A stretch of DNA of 64,000 nucleotides, taken from Drosophila pseudoobscura (lineage: Eukaryota > Arthropoda > Insecta > Diptera > Drosophilidae). The stretch lies in assembly GCF_009870125.1 (NCBI RefSeq), contig NC_046683.1, positions 62,139,869 through 62,203,868 on the forward strand, written 5' to 3'. A model generated the notes under the pieces. The model ran no database searches. It had not been told where the DNA came from and saw only the letters and a list, made by a program, of their open reading frames with translations. Below are positions 13,201 to 24,210 of this stretch, one piece after another. Position 1 is the first letter of the stretch. Each line of letters begins with the position of its first letter. Position numbers and translations under genes: made by a program.

Positions 13201-16200
13201 AACATTTTGTGGAATTTTTTAATTTCGACTCTGATGGCCGAAAAACAAGAGCACGGTTTCGCCCCTAAATGTTATGGATACTATTTCCAAATTCGAGTGC
13301 CAGACGTACTTGTGTATGGCTACATGGAGCCCTGTATTGGTGAAATTAATTGCAGTTTGCTTTTAGGCGCCGAAGCCTTAGTGCCAGATCTGAGAGTCGG
13401 TCATAGAGCTGGCCTATGGTCCATTAAATAATGCATAGGGCATTGGTCCTTAATTAGGCTAAACGAGTATTTGGACAGCAAATGTGTGAGGGCGTTGCTG
13501 CTAAGAGGCTGTTGCCAGGGCTTAGAGCTTAGAGCTTATATAATACATCAACATTTAAGGGAAATTATTTAGCATACTTCCAAGGAATCGGACACAAAAG
13601 TCCCAATAATTACATGTTTTCAAAGGCACTCCATATAATTGGTTAGTAAATGATTGATTAAGTTAAGAATTTGGCACTGTTTTCGAATTATTTTTGGACA
13701 TAAAAGCCATGTGAAAATTTAAATATTCATCTCAATTTATGGACGTACCCATTAAGTGAATAAAATATAATTATTTTTCATAAAATTTGTTACATTCAAA
13801 ACGGTTATAGAATTATGTTAGTTTATGCGTAAACTGCAGAACAAAATGGTATAACTGAGGGATATATTGTAATAATATCCATATTAAAATGTAGGCTTCT
13901 GGCAAAATATTCTATGGGCCGAAAAACAGAATAAAAACGAGGGGGAACGTTGTGAGTTGCTGCGGACACCGCAACTCTACGGTTATACCCGATACTAAGT
14001 CAGTATGGCTCTCCTCCGGCAGACGCCGCTAATATTTAACGACACGACAAAGAGTGCGTGCGAGAGAGACAGAAAATCAGTATGAGCGTGACGTCGGGCG
14101 CTGCGTAGCCACTGCAAATTGATTTGTTCCTTTTGGCTATAAAAATGATCTGATCTGATCCAGATTCAGCAACCGGATAGATATGGTCATTATCTATGAT
14201 TCTGCGTTTTTAGTTTTCTCAAATCTGCAATATTGTGGATGCAACAGATTTTCGTCCTTTGTGGGGGCGGATGGGGGTGGGGCGAAATTCTGAGATATAC
14301 GTTTTATAGTGACATCTTAAAGGAGTGTGTGTACCAAATTTGGTTACTCTAGCCTTAATAGTCTCTGAGATTTGTGGTTGCCTCAGATTTTCGTCCTTTG
14401 CGGGGGCGGAAGGGGGTGTGGCGAAATTTGGACAGGAAACGGTCAAGGTCCGATATCACAGGAGTGTGGATACCAAATTTGGTTGCTCTAGCTCTTATGG
14501 GTTCTCAGATCCTTGAACTCATATTTTGAAATTGGCAAAACCGACCATGAAACCTGTGTGTTAGAGGGAGACAGAGCGAGAAAGAGTGAAATTGTTTTCG
14601 TGATTCTGGCTATAATAATTATACGATCTGGTTCAGATTTTGCACTCTGTAAGATATAGTCATCTTCTACGATTCTGCGTTTTTAGTTTTCTCGTATCTT
14701 TAAAATTGTGGATGCCACAGATTTTCGCCCTTTGTGGGGGCGGAAGAGGGCGGGGCAAAGTTTTTAAATATTTTTGTAGCAGTGACATATCACAGAAGTC
14801 TGGATCCAAAACATCGTTGCTCTAGCTCTTATAGTCTTTGAGCATTAGGCGCTGAAGGGGACGGACAGACGGACAGACGGACGGACGGACAGACGGACAG
14901 ACGGACGGACGGACAGACAGACAGGGCTCAATCGACTCGGCTATTGATGCTGATCAAGAATATATATACTTTATAGGGTCGGAAACGATTCCTTCTGGAC
15001 GTTACACACATCCACTTTCACCACAAATCTAATATACCCCAATACTCATTTTGAGTATCGGGTATAAAAAAGGTGACATGCAAAACGTTGCGGCCAAAAA
15101 ACTGTCAGCAACCGCTGCACATCAAATTTCGTTTAAGGGAAAATTTGTAAAAATTTGTGGCACGCGAAAAAAGGAGCAACAAAAAAATCCAATCATGGGT
15201 TTTACCACCATGGCGAGATAAATTACACCGCACTCTAAAGCACCCCCACTCCTACCCACACTGCACTCCCCATTGCACCCACTCAGTGGCATATTTTATA
15301 GTATAGCCATGAAATCAATACCCCCGATTCTATACAGGTGCCATCGTACTCTGTGTGCGGGGCTGCTCCTTTTTACTGTATTTTCTAACAGCGGAATTTT
15401 TTCCCCTCTTCTTGAATTCCTGCAGGAGAACCCCGGATTAATTGTACCCTGGATAATTGGCTATATAACGTTTATGGCCTTGGAAGCTGTGGCCATGGTC
15501 TACTCAAATGTTCTACGCGATCATGTTAATAAGGTGAGTGGCACCGTTCTCTGTCTCTAGAGAGAGGCATACCTGTGGGGGTTGGCCAGAGAGTGTTTTT
15601 AATGCATATTTAAGATGTTTTCATTTCGATATTCTGTTCGGTAACCATTTGTTTAATGAAAAGCATCTCGCTACGGCAAAGGATTTCAGGCACACTTGCT
15701 TGGGGTTCCTTGTCGTGCGAGTGTGAGTGCGAGTTCTTGGCGCCTGGCATAAATCAATTGGAATCAACAACAAAAGCAAAGAAATAAATTAGAAAAAAGC
15801 CTCCAGGCGACAGCAGCAGCAGCAGCAGCCACAGCCACAACAACAACAACAATCAAACCGAATCCGTTACATATGTAAAAAAGTTTCCAGTTTCCTTTAT
15901 GCAAAGACCAAACAAAAGGATACGACAGACAGACACACACCAGCACACGCCGCGTATACGTATTCACAGTACTCGTAGATACATGTATATGTAGATGTAG
16001 GTTATGGTCGGAAATGGGCGACAGTTGGATGCACGGCTGGGGTAAAACAGTGAGTGGAGATTGAAAAGCAAAAATAAAAGCAATGTGCAAGCAACAGGCT
16101 GGGCATAGAAGGGCGGAACACGGATGCCGCTCCAAGGAAGATAGGAAGAGTTTCTGTAACAAAGATTAAAAAAGGGGAGAAAGAGTACTATGCCTTCACT

Positions 16201-19200
16201 CCGAGAAAAATGGCAATACAAATATATTTATATTAAATATTCGGTTTCGGAATTCACTTTGATTTAAACATAAATATAGTCAAAATACAAATATAAAACA
16301 CTTTAAAATAAATATAATACCAGGGGGCACTCGCTTCGCGCGCTCTCGGCAAAATGAGTAAAATATCGGACGAGACGAGCCAAAAGTTTTCTATTTAATA
16401 GAGAGATATTTCATTTGTTGGAAATATATTTAATCTAAATAAAATATTTTTGTATTAATCTGAAAACGTGCAATCTATTGCCAAAAATATTTAAATCTAA
16501 ATGTAAATATTCGAGTCTCAGGGCGTTTTTTTCTCTGTGTGTTTTTATGGCAATAAATTGTATAAATTCCAAAGGAAATTCCTAAATCACACCTAAAAGG
16601 AACCCGCCCAAAACCATGCAAGTTAGCTCCTCATTCGTCTCGCTTTTTCTCTCATCCATGACTTGAAGCCTCAGGCGGCACACTCGCTTTGATAGTTTGT
16701 TCCTCTTGACTCGGCGACTCCTTTATTCAAGCAATTCAGCCACAGCCACTGCCAAAGTGCCTTCTTCTAACAAATGAAGCGTAGAGAGCTCGAGTCTCAC
16801 ACACAAGAGGGACCCCCTGCCACGCAACTACACACACACACACAGTCAGAAGAAGCGACAAAGTCAAAGCGGCACAAAGCTGTGGGTTACTTGGGTGTTA
16901 GAGCTAGGAGGATAGAAGGATGGATGGCTGGCTGGCTGGCTGGTTGGCTGGATGGATGGTTAAGGGACCTGAAACCCACACCCACCCAGACAGCACCCCT
17001 CTGGGTGCCTCCACAAAAAACTCAGCCAAACGTATCCACACATCTGCTATGTAGATCTAGTCCGTCTCCCACATATGCAATGAGTTGGGGCATTTTTCTG
17101 CACCATTTTCCTTTAGTATTTTTACATTTGTCTATGTCGCCTGGCATTTGTATTTTTTGTCCTGTTTGTTTGTTTTTGTTCTGCGTTCTTTCTATTGCGA
17201 ACGTGTCCTGCTTTTTGGATTGTATTTGTTTTGTTTTTCACCTAACACCACAACCCCCCCCCACAGCCCCACAGCCCAACTCCACCGGGGGCGGCTGGAA
17301 AAGTTGTTGGAAAATTGTGACCTCATGCATAATTTATTGCAATTCTGAAGGTAAAAATTCACATTTCTCTCTTTGGGCCGGCCGCCCCCCTCCCCCCAAA
17401 AAAGTTGAATGGAGGCGCAGCGTGGGATTTGCTAATTTGTTGTTTGGAATTTTGGTCCAAAATTTCAAAATAATTCCAGTCCAGCGTTTGGGAACACTTT
17501 AAGGGCTTCCGTTCTACTAAATCTTGCATACGAAAAGTAATATTTAATTACGGAGCATTCAATTCAACCGATCCGCTCCTGTCCTGAGCAAAACTTTTCA
17601 GTTGCTTGCACGGAAAAAGTTTTTCCCTCCAAATTGCTTTTGAAAACAGAAGTTTTGTTTAGCTTTAGCTTGGGCTTTGGATTTTTGCTTTCGTAAAAAC
17701 TAAATTATGTATTTGCAATTCATAACAAAATATTCTTTCATTTGCAGCAATTCGATGCCATGTGCAAGGCGGAGGTGGCCTTCTTCATAGCACGAGCTCT
17801 AATCAATGTAAGTGGCAGATAGCTAATCGTTTTGCAAATAGTATATTTCATAGGGAAATACAAACCAGTTTATTTAAGCTTTAATTTAAAGAGAGAATCT
17901 AGTAGAGCCACATCGAATGCACACATGGCCTGATACACATTTCCACTTTTACCTAGATTAACCAATATAATAATGACAGTTTTGGCAGACTTTTGCAAAC
18001 ACCATAAGCGGCCAAACGCAATGAACAAATATGGCAATGGATAAAGAGCCAGATATATGTACATTTGAGCGGTTGATTTAACATGGAATTTTATAAATAC
18101 CACTGAAAATGCTTATTCAGATTGTGGAGATCTACAGACTTACCATCAATGCAGACACCAAGAATCCAAGATCCACTCGCTATAAATCGATGGGTACAAA
18201 AACTAAATAAGCTGCGATTATTCCATAGCATAATATCCAATAATATACTGAACACAAATATCATAGCCGCTCGATATAGAATTGGAGGCCCAAGTGCCAC
18301 TTCGTCCCAATGGCCAACAGAGCCCAGAGTTCTCATGGAAACTTAGGCCTACCCATCACTCAAACCGAATGGCCTGACAATCGAGGCGCTAATTACCTTG
18401 TCCAGGACTTGATCAATATATGTAATAAATAATTGAATTACGAGTACAAGCCAAATCCATTAGGTCCCTTGAGCTCCATAAAAATGTTTGCTTTTCTATG
18501 TGTATGAGTATCTATATCTGTATAATGGCCTTTGAACTAATGGAAATTTACGCGCTCTCTCTTTCCTTTCTCCATTGCCATCCAAACAGGTGCTGGCCAT
18601 GTGGGGTGTACTACGTTTCTATAATTTGGTGCGCTCTGGAATTACCTGGCGAGGACCGGAGGTAAGTCAATCCATCATAAGTTAATGGATATATGGCTGC
18701 AGTGCACTGGGGACTTGTAGAACGTTTAAATATCATTTGTTCAGGGCAGTCTCTGTAACAGAGCGCCAGGGCTGTTAACAGGTTAACAGTCTGCACCGCT
18801 ACCAGCTACGGGGTACTGTTAGCGCTCTCACGATCCACACAAACAGCTTCTCATATAGATATTTAACGTGCTTTATCCTTTATTTTCGACAGGCCAAGAC
18901 CGCCATATTCGCACCCATGTACAAGAGCGTGAGCACACGCAGCGGCAAGTCCCACCACAGTAAACGTCACTCAAAGAGGCGACACAGCATGGAGTCGGGC
19001 GCCGGATGCTGTGCCATCTTTGACTTTGACTTCGACTACGATGACGACGACGACGATGACGATGATGATGATGAGGCAGCCTATGGCGATGGCATGGAGA
19101 CGGAGGATGACGTGGGTTATGACTATGACGACTACTATGACTACTACGAGGACGAGGAGGAGCAGCAGCAGCAGCAGCTGGAGCTAGAGCCGCAGGACGA

Positions 19201-19501
19201 TGCCGACTGCAGCATGTTAGGTGGCCCAAGGAAGACGCGGTCGCGTTCGCGTTCGCGACCCCGATCCCGTCCCCGTTCGGCTGTGGTCAAGGTCAAGGGC
19301 CAGCGCAGCGGAGGTCGTCGCACCAACAACAACATACGCAGCGTGCTGATTAACAAGCGGCACAACAAGTACAAAATCGCCCGACCCCAAACCCAGCTGG
19401 AGGTCATCAACGAGTCCGAGCGGAGTGCGGGCAGTGGCAGCGATGAGAACGACTCTCTGCTTGTGGCCTATGACAGCAGCTCGTCGCTGGCGTCGGTTTG
19501 A
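10265..19501 (+). CDS. Four-pass membrane protein with acidic/basic C-terminal tail (DUF4728/pasiflora-like)
   Basis: Seven exons join in frame: 10265-10372, 11592-11679, 12029-12114, 15426-15533, 17748-17807, 18590-18661 and 18893-19501, all with GT-AG introns, giving 376 residues. Four hydrophobic helices are visible at about residues 26-48, 67-93, 98-124 and 138-164, after a short N-terminus with a CC pair (RCCRMLH). This resembles the small four-pass DUF4728 family that includes the pasiflora septate-junction proteins; that link is inferred from layout, not from a search. The tail (from about 175) is hydrophilic: a run of eleven Asp, Asp/Tyr and Glu/Gln stretches, then an Arg/Ser block. 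I chose the ATG at 10265 (context cgaaATG); the same frame is open to an ATG at 10166, which would add 33 residues. The stop is UGA followed by C, and the frame then stays open for 107 codons (see separate entry). Intron 3 carries a DINE-1 element. Confidence 0.8.
11592..12114 (+). other. Exons 2-3 of the four-pass membrane protein gene
   Basis: Exon 2 (11592-11679) follows a tttatacttag acceptor and ends in phase 1 before gtaagg. Exon 3 (12029-12114) follows ctttgcag and ends in phase 0 before gtgagt. Together they encode the end of helix 1, the loop ending in LQDVYYG, and helix 2. The 349-bp intron between them shows nothing else. Confidence 0.8.
12115..13900. other. Intron 3, 5' part, AT-rich
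   Basis: This is the first part of the 3.3-kb intron. 12470-12830 is strongly AT-rich and begins near a 'tataccctt' string that often marks decayed transposon ends in flies, but I cannot name an element. No coding exon is supported. Confidence 0.5.
13936..15069 (+). mobile_element. DINE-1 / mini-me (INE-1-type, Helitron-related) element
   Basis: The stretch has the hallmarks of the dipteran mini-me/DINE-1 family: a (GACG/GACA)n microsatellite at about 14861-14924, directly followed by the conserved core at about 14932-14985 (includes TCGACTCGGC and AATATATATACTTTATAGGG). The inner ends are inverted: ttatacccgatact near 13983 and agtatcgggtataa near 15054. It has no ORF of its own, as expected for a non-autonomous element. 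A 'CAGATTTTCG(T/C)CCTTTG' unit followed by GGGGGCGG recurs at about 14244, 14383 and 14718. The exact left boundary is uncertain. It sits in intron 3 of the membrane-protein gene in the sense orientation. Confidence 0.8.
15534..17747. other. Intron 4 of the membrane-protein gene
   Basis: No coding content is supported. Simple repeats include a CAG/ACA run at about 15812-15850, an AC run near 16831-16843, and a GGAT/GGCT run at about 16918-16962. A 242-codon open frame at 16774-17502 is composed of these repeats and poly-T tracts and shows no protein-like pattern. Confidence 0.6.
18739..18840. repeat. Dispersed repeat, copy A (within intron 6)
   Basis: This intronic stretch starts with tgttcagggcag, contains ggttaacagtct, and ends with ctctcacgatccacac. 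The same landmarks occur in the same order at 26039-26175. It is a two-copy dispersed repeat rich in TGTTAACAG-like half-palindromes. No family is recognised. Confidence 0.6.
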
Positions 19502-19825
19502 CATTGGCCGCCGCCATGCGAACCCGGATCCGGACCTGGAACTGCAGCCGATGGGCGCAGGAATAGCCTCAGTGACTCCGAACCCAGCAGCGGCAGCGGC
19601 AGCGGGAGCAGCAGCAGCAGCAGCGACGACGACGACGACGGCGATCCTGACGAGGGCCAGTATCTGGAATGTGAGTGGACGAAGGGCGTCCGCTTCCCTG
19701 GTAAATGTGGTGGTCAGCGTCAGCGCCGACGTTCACTGCGACGCGTCTACTGCGCTGTGAATCTAACCATAATGGGTCTCCTGGTGGCAGTGGAGATCTA
19801 TGCCCAGATAGCGATATTCCTGTAG
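19502..19825 (+). other. Candidate stop-codon readthrough extension
   Basis: In the frame of the last exon above, the UGA at 19499-19501 is followed by 107 sense codons ending at TAG 19823-19825. The translation does not look like UTR noise. It runs through a Ser/Gly/Asp-rich segment (SSSSSSDDDDDGDPDEGQ), an Arg-rich patch, and a hydrophobic end (VYCAVNLTIMGLLVAVEIYA) that could be a fifth membrane helix. UGA followed by C is known as the leakiest stop context in Drosophila. The product would be about 484 residues. A GTGAGT at 19671-19676 could instead be a splice donor, and another frame is also open here, so this remains a candidate. Confidence 0.45.
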
Positions 19826-21160
19826 ATCAAAGAAAAAACAGAGCAAAAGTGATCAAAGGATTGAGAAGAGTTGAGAAGCGACCTTCATAGCAGATTTCCC
19901 TTGGAGGGGCGGTATTTTTTTGAAGGATACCATATAGATTCAGAGGAATCTGTGTTATCCGAACAAGGCATTATTCCTGAAGGTAAGGATGGGAACGATG
20001 ATAGCTTTAAATGTATATAAGTTAAAGGAACTATATCCGATTCAGCCTAATCCTATCTTACTGTTTCTCTGTGTTTTAAATTTAACCACAAACAAAATAC
20101 TTCCCATACGATCAAGGCTCAAGATCTAAGAGAGAGCTTATAGCAAAAACTATAAAAATACCCAAAAGAATTGATGTAAATAAATAGAACTATGTATGTA
20201 TATGTTTCCAAAATAACAATATTATTCAAGCCAAATAGTACGATCAGAAACCAATATAATTGCGTAGATGAGAGCTCCCCAAAAAGATAACTTACCAACA
20301 TACATACATACATATATAATATATCATTGTTTGTGCTCTCTACCGATCGTACCATAGATATATTTTGTACAAAGATTCCCAGATCGGGAAGGGAAGCTTT
20401 GAAAGTATTATAACAAGAATCCAAAAATAAAGTAACTGCAACAATAATAATTCATAATAATAAAGAACTTATCTGATTTAACTTCCAATTAAAGTTGGCC
20501 AATAAATGTTTAAAAATGTTTAAGAATATGTACGGTGTATATATAGAGCTCTGCAGGAAACTCGAAAATGATATCAGAAAACAAAAACAATAATCATATC
20601 TGTAGCCGTTGTACATACATACATACATACATACATACATACACACATACAAACATACCCATACACAAGTAATCTTAAGTACAGTTGCGCCAAAACACAC
20701 ACAAAAACACTTAACTAACCAATAAACGTGTATCTGTAAACCGAAGAAAAAGAATAAACCATTGATATTTGTGCAAAAACAAAAGAGAGATGGAACGATT
20801 CTTCAAAGGTTTAAATCAAAGGGAAACGTGAGGGGCACGTGACGTACTCTCGTACGTAGCTCTATCCCGGTAGCATTTCATTTAGTCGGCCCACTCGATG
20901 GAACTGGTCTAATCATGGCTAAGTCTTTTCGTGATTTCGCCAAACTAATTAAATGATAATGCCAGGGAAGAAGTACTCGTACCCGTAACTCGTTTAGGGC
21001 ACGCGAAACACGTGAACTAATCAGTAGCATCGCCAGATTGGTACTTAAGGGTAGTGGCAGCCAGCCACACATTGGGGCACCCAAGAGACATGCCAGCCCG
21101 GCGATATCTGAGCAGAAACATGACCGCAATCAGGGGAATCTAATCAGGCATCGGTGGTGG
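19826..21160. other. 3' region of the membrane-protein gene and intergenic gap
   Basis: Probable 3' UTR and flank. Several AATAAA-type signals occur (for example about 20426 and 20720), and there is a (CATA)n run at about 20613-20641. No coding potential is seen. Confidence 0.5.
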
Positions 21161-21162
21161 GC

Positions 21163-21199
21163 TTTAAAAGCGCCTGGGCCTGCCTTGGGTCCAGTCAGT
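21163..21199 (+). promoter_or_regulatory. TATA box and initiator of the first nuclease gene
   Basis: TTTAAAA at 21163-21169 lies about 30 bp upstream of an initiator-like TCAGT at 21195-21199, and the ATG follows at 21214. This is the usual compact layout of a strongly regulated fly gene with a very short 5' UTR. Confidence 0.55.
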
Positions 21200-21213
21200 A
21201 GCGAAAGCGAATT

Positions 21214-22546
21214 ATGAAGGGTTTAGCGTTGATTGCCTTGAGTGCTGTGATCTTGGCCTGTGGCCAGGCGAGGATCCTCCAACAGGAGGATCTGTCATGG
21301 GAATTGCCTCTTCCCGTTCCCCTAAATGGGGACATCGAAGGTAGAGCCGGTAAGACTGGACAAAACACAACTGCCAAGCGAAATTACTGAGATCCACACC
21401 CCCCATTTAGCTGGATGTTCTATCAAGATCCGTGGGTCCGAGCTGAAGGATCCTCAGCCCCTGCTTATAAAGCCGGGTACCTCCGATTTCTTTGGCTATT
21501 CTGACACCGGCGTTGTCGATGTAGAAAAGGACAAGACCATTGAGTTCCACTGCACCAGCAGCCTGGCCTCTCCCCTGTCCGGCAAGTCGGTGACGGCCAA
21601 GTGCGTGGAGGGAACCACCTTCAGGATCGGCGATAAGGACCACGATGTGTCCGACATCAAGTGCAGCTCCTGGCCAGCTTTTGTGGGCAAGAAGTCGGGA
21701 TCCAGCTGCAATGGAGGCACCACTCTCATCCGCGTGGGTTTCGAGCTGGACGGCGGCCGTTTCGCCACGGAGTACGAGGTGTGCTTCAACGAAGACGAGG
21801 AGGTCACCCGCTATGTCTACCACACTCTGGCACCCGGAAACAACTACTACGCCACGGGCGTGGATCGCATCACCTTCGGCGCTGGCGGCTACTTTGCCGG
21901 CAAGAACGTGGACAAGCTCTACACGCAGGTCACGCAGAAGGAAACCATCGACAAGGAACTGGACATGGATTCGGCCCGCTACTTTGATTCGGCCAAGAAT
22001 GTGTTCTTGGCCCGTGGTCACATGGGTGCCAAGGCCGACTTTGTCTATGCTCCCGAGCAGCGTGCCACATTCCTGTTCATCAATGCCGCTCCCCAGTGGC
22101 AGACCTTCAATGCCGGCAACTGGGCTCGCGTTGAGGACGGCGTCCGCGCCTGGGTGTCCAAGGAGAAGAAGCATGTGGAGTGCTGGACCGGTGTCTGGGG
22201 TGTCACCACTCTGCCCAACAAGGATGGCAAGCAGACCGGCCTGTACTTGGCCCACGATAACAACGGCAATGGTCTGATTCCCGTGCCCAAGCTGTACTTC
22301 CGCGTGGTCATCGAGCCCTCGACCAAGAAGGGCATTGTCCTGGTCGGCGTCAACAATCCCCATCTGAGTCTGGACGAGATCAAGCGCGACTACATTCTGT
22401 GCGAGGATGTCAGTGACAGGATCAGCTGGCTCAGCTGGAAGAAGACTGACATCTCTGCCGGTTATTCCTATGCCTGCGACGTCGCCGAGTTCCGCAAGAA
22501 GGTCGATCATTTGCCACAGTTCGCTGTGAGTGGCTTGCTGGTGTAA
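21214..22546 (+). CDS. Secreted DNA/RNA non-specific endonuclease
   Basis: Two exons, 21214-21349 and 21411-22546, join across a 61-bp GT-AG intron to give 423 residues. The first 19 residues (MKGLALIALSAVILACGQA) form a signal peptide. The C-terminal half is an Endonuclease_NS (NUC) domain: the RGH motif that carries the catalytic histidine is at His249, followed about 25 residues later by an NAAPQWQTFNAGNWARVE segment whose asparagine binds the metal in this family. The enzyme should cut DNA and RNA outside the cell, for example in the gut; that role is known for the family and inferred here. The donor at 21350 was chosen because the splice restores AGCSIKIRG, matching the paralogue at 24211-25573. 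From memory the D. melanogaster counterparts are CG3819 and CG6839. Confidence 0.9.
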
Positions 22547-22612
22547 TTAAATCATTCTCCCTGTCCTCCTATGATTTGTCAAAGCAGTTTATTAAATACG
22601 TCAAAACTTGTC

Positions 22613-23625
22613 ATGAACAATCGAAACCTGTCGGATTTTATTATCCTTCCCTGCCTGATTCTACTGGCTTCCGATGCGGGCATAACTGATGTAAGGGTCA
22701 AACGATTATCGGAACCCACGATTGACAATAAAACAAGCATCTTAGCCAGATATGTGGTCTCCCTGCGAACGAGAACGCCCTTCAGATACTATGGGGATAA
22801 CCACTTCTGTGGCGGAGTCATTATATCCCTCACATTCATCATGACCAGCGCACACTGCCTCATAGAGTGCGTATAAAGGGTTAGGCACCCAAAAGTGCCA
22901 CAGAAACTAATACTCTTCCTCGACCAGCAGCAGTCAGAGGCTCATGCTTTCGAGCAGGGACATCCTTATTGTGGCTGGGGCGCCCAACAGGCTCAAGTAT
23001 TTCAGGCATAAAAATGTCCATGCTCCAGTGGCGAAAATTTTAATTCATGAGAACTTTACCATATACAACACCAACGATTTGGCGCTATTGAAGCTGGTCG
23101 AACCATTGCCCACGGACAATCAATATATAGCTGTGATGAGGTTACCCACGGAAGAGCCCAAACTGGGTAATAAGTACACAGTCCTTGGCTGGGGTCGACT
23201 CTTCCACGTGAGCATTATCCATACCCATGGATATTTTACCTACAACACGAGTTCTGTCTTTTGCTTAGGGCGGTCCATTGGCATCGGACATCACACAGAT
23301 CACGGTTACGCTATATAGCCACGTGGCTTGCGAACTGATGTTGAATGTCTTTACGGACGAGATGATGTGTGCCGGTAATATGGATCACCGTGATATAAAT
23401 CCCTGTGGCGGTGACCTGGGCGGTCCAATGATCGACGATGACATAGTATATGGTATTGTCAGCTATCGCATCGGTTGCGGCCACATTGAACTGCCGTCGG
23501 TCTATACGAATATCTTTGGGAATTTAGAGTGGATCGATAGCATTATGTCCCAAAATCGAAGCTATCGTCTCTATAATTGTGTCGTATTCTTATTATTAGT
23601 AATTAATATAAATTTTTACGTCTGA
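22613..23625 (+). CDS. Trypsin-like serine protease homologue, catalytic serine replaced
   Basis: Three exons, 22613-22870, 22938-23207 and 23269-23625, join in frame to give 294 residues. The fold is S1: a signal-like N-terminus (DFIILPCLILLASDAG), TSAHC with His81, NTNDLALLKL with Asp133, LGWGR, and MMCAGN. The GDSGGP motif reads CGGDLGGP, so Leu226 stands where the catalytic serine belongs and the protein should not cleave substrates. There is no classical IVGG activation site; the corresponding segment reads LARYVVSL. The last residues (YNCVVFLLLVININFYV) are hydrophobic, which suggests a membrane anchor. An ATG 14 codons upstream (22571) is in frame; I prefer 22613 because it starts the signal peptide. 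The gene begins only 66 bp after the nuclease stop on the same strand. The exon 1-2 splice is inferred from homology and less certain. Confidence 0.75.
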
Positions 23626-23699
23626 GATAAAACCGTTTCTGCGAGGGTGGATAATGTTGTGGTCGTGGGAGTGCTTCAATGAATGAAAAGTTGGGTGAT

Positions 23700-24091
23700 G
23701 ATATATGTATATAGTCGGTACACATTGAGCGTTTGAAACGTATTTTGCCAAGAGAGCGAGAGATCGTAACAGGGAGCTGTAACAGGGTGATCAGGATGAG
23801 AATCATTCTGACATGACAGGGGTATATGACAGGTGATATATGTATATAGTCGGTACACATTGGGCGTTTGAAGCGTATTGGGCCGAGAGAGCGAGAGATC
23901 GTAACAGGGAGCTGTAACAGGGTGATCAGGGTGAGAATCATTCTGACATGACAGGGGTATATGACAGGTGATATATGTATATAGTCGGTACACATTGGGC
24001 GTTTGAAGCGTATTGGGCCGAGAGAGCGAAAGATCGTAACAGGGAGCTGTAACAGGGTGATCAGGATGAGAATCATTCTGACATGACGACC
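23700..24091. repeat. Tandem repeat, 135-bp unit, about 2.9 copies
   Basis: Units start with gatatatgtatatagtcgg at 23700, 23835 and 23970. Units 2 and 3 are nearly identical and unit 1 is more diverged. Each contains taacagggagctgtaacagg and ends near cattctgacatgac. The period is exactly 45 codons, so minus-strand frames stay open through the array. Confidence 0.9.
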
Positions 24092-24210
24092 CCTGTCACT
24101 CTTGAATGGCACAGTCTATAGTAGCAGCTACAATTGCTCTTGTGGATTGTCCTTCAATTTAAGCAAAACATGCTCTTCTGAATTGTTATTGCGCTTTATT
24201 CTTCAATCGT

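Noticed and set aside
16774-17502. 242-codon open frame
   Set aside because: Made of CA, GGCT and T-rich simple repeats inside an intron; no protein-like composition.
21407-22510. Long minus-strand frame opposite the first nuclease gene
   Set aside because: Antisense shadow of a strongly codon-biased gene; no features of its own.
23603-24112. 169-codon minus-strand frame
   Set aside because: Openness is explained by the 135-bp repeat period; no start context or partner exon. Kept only as a finding.
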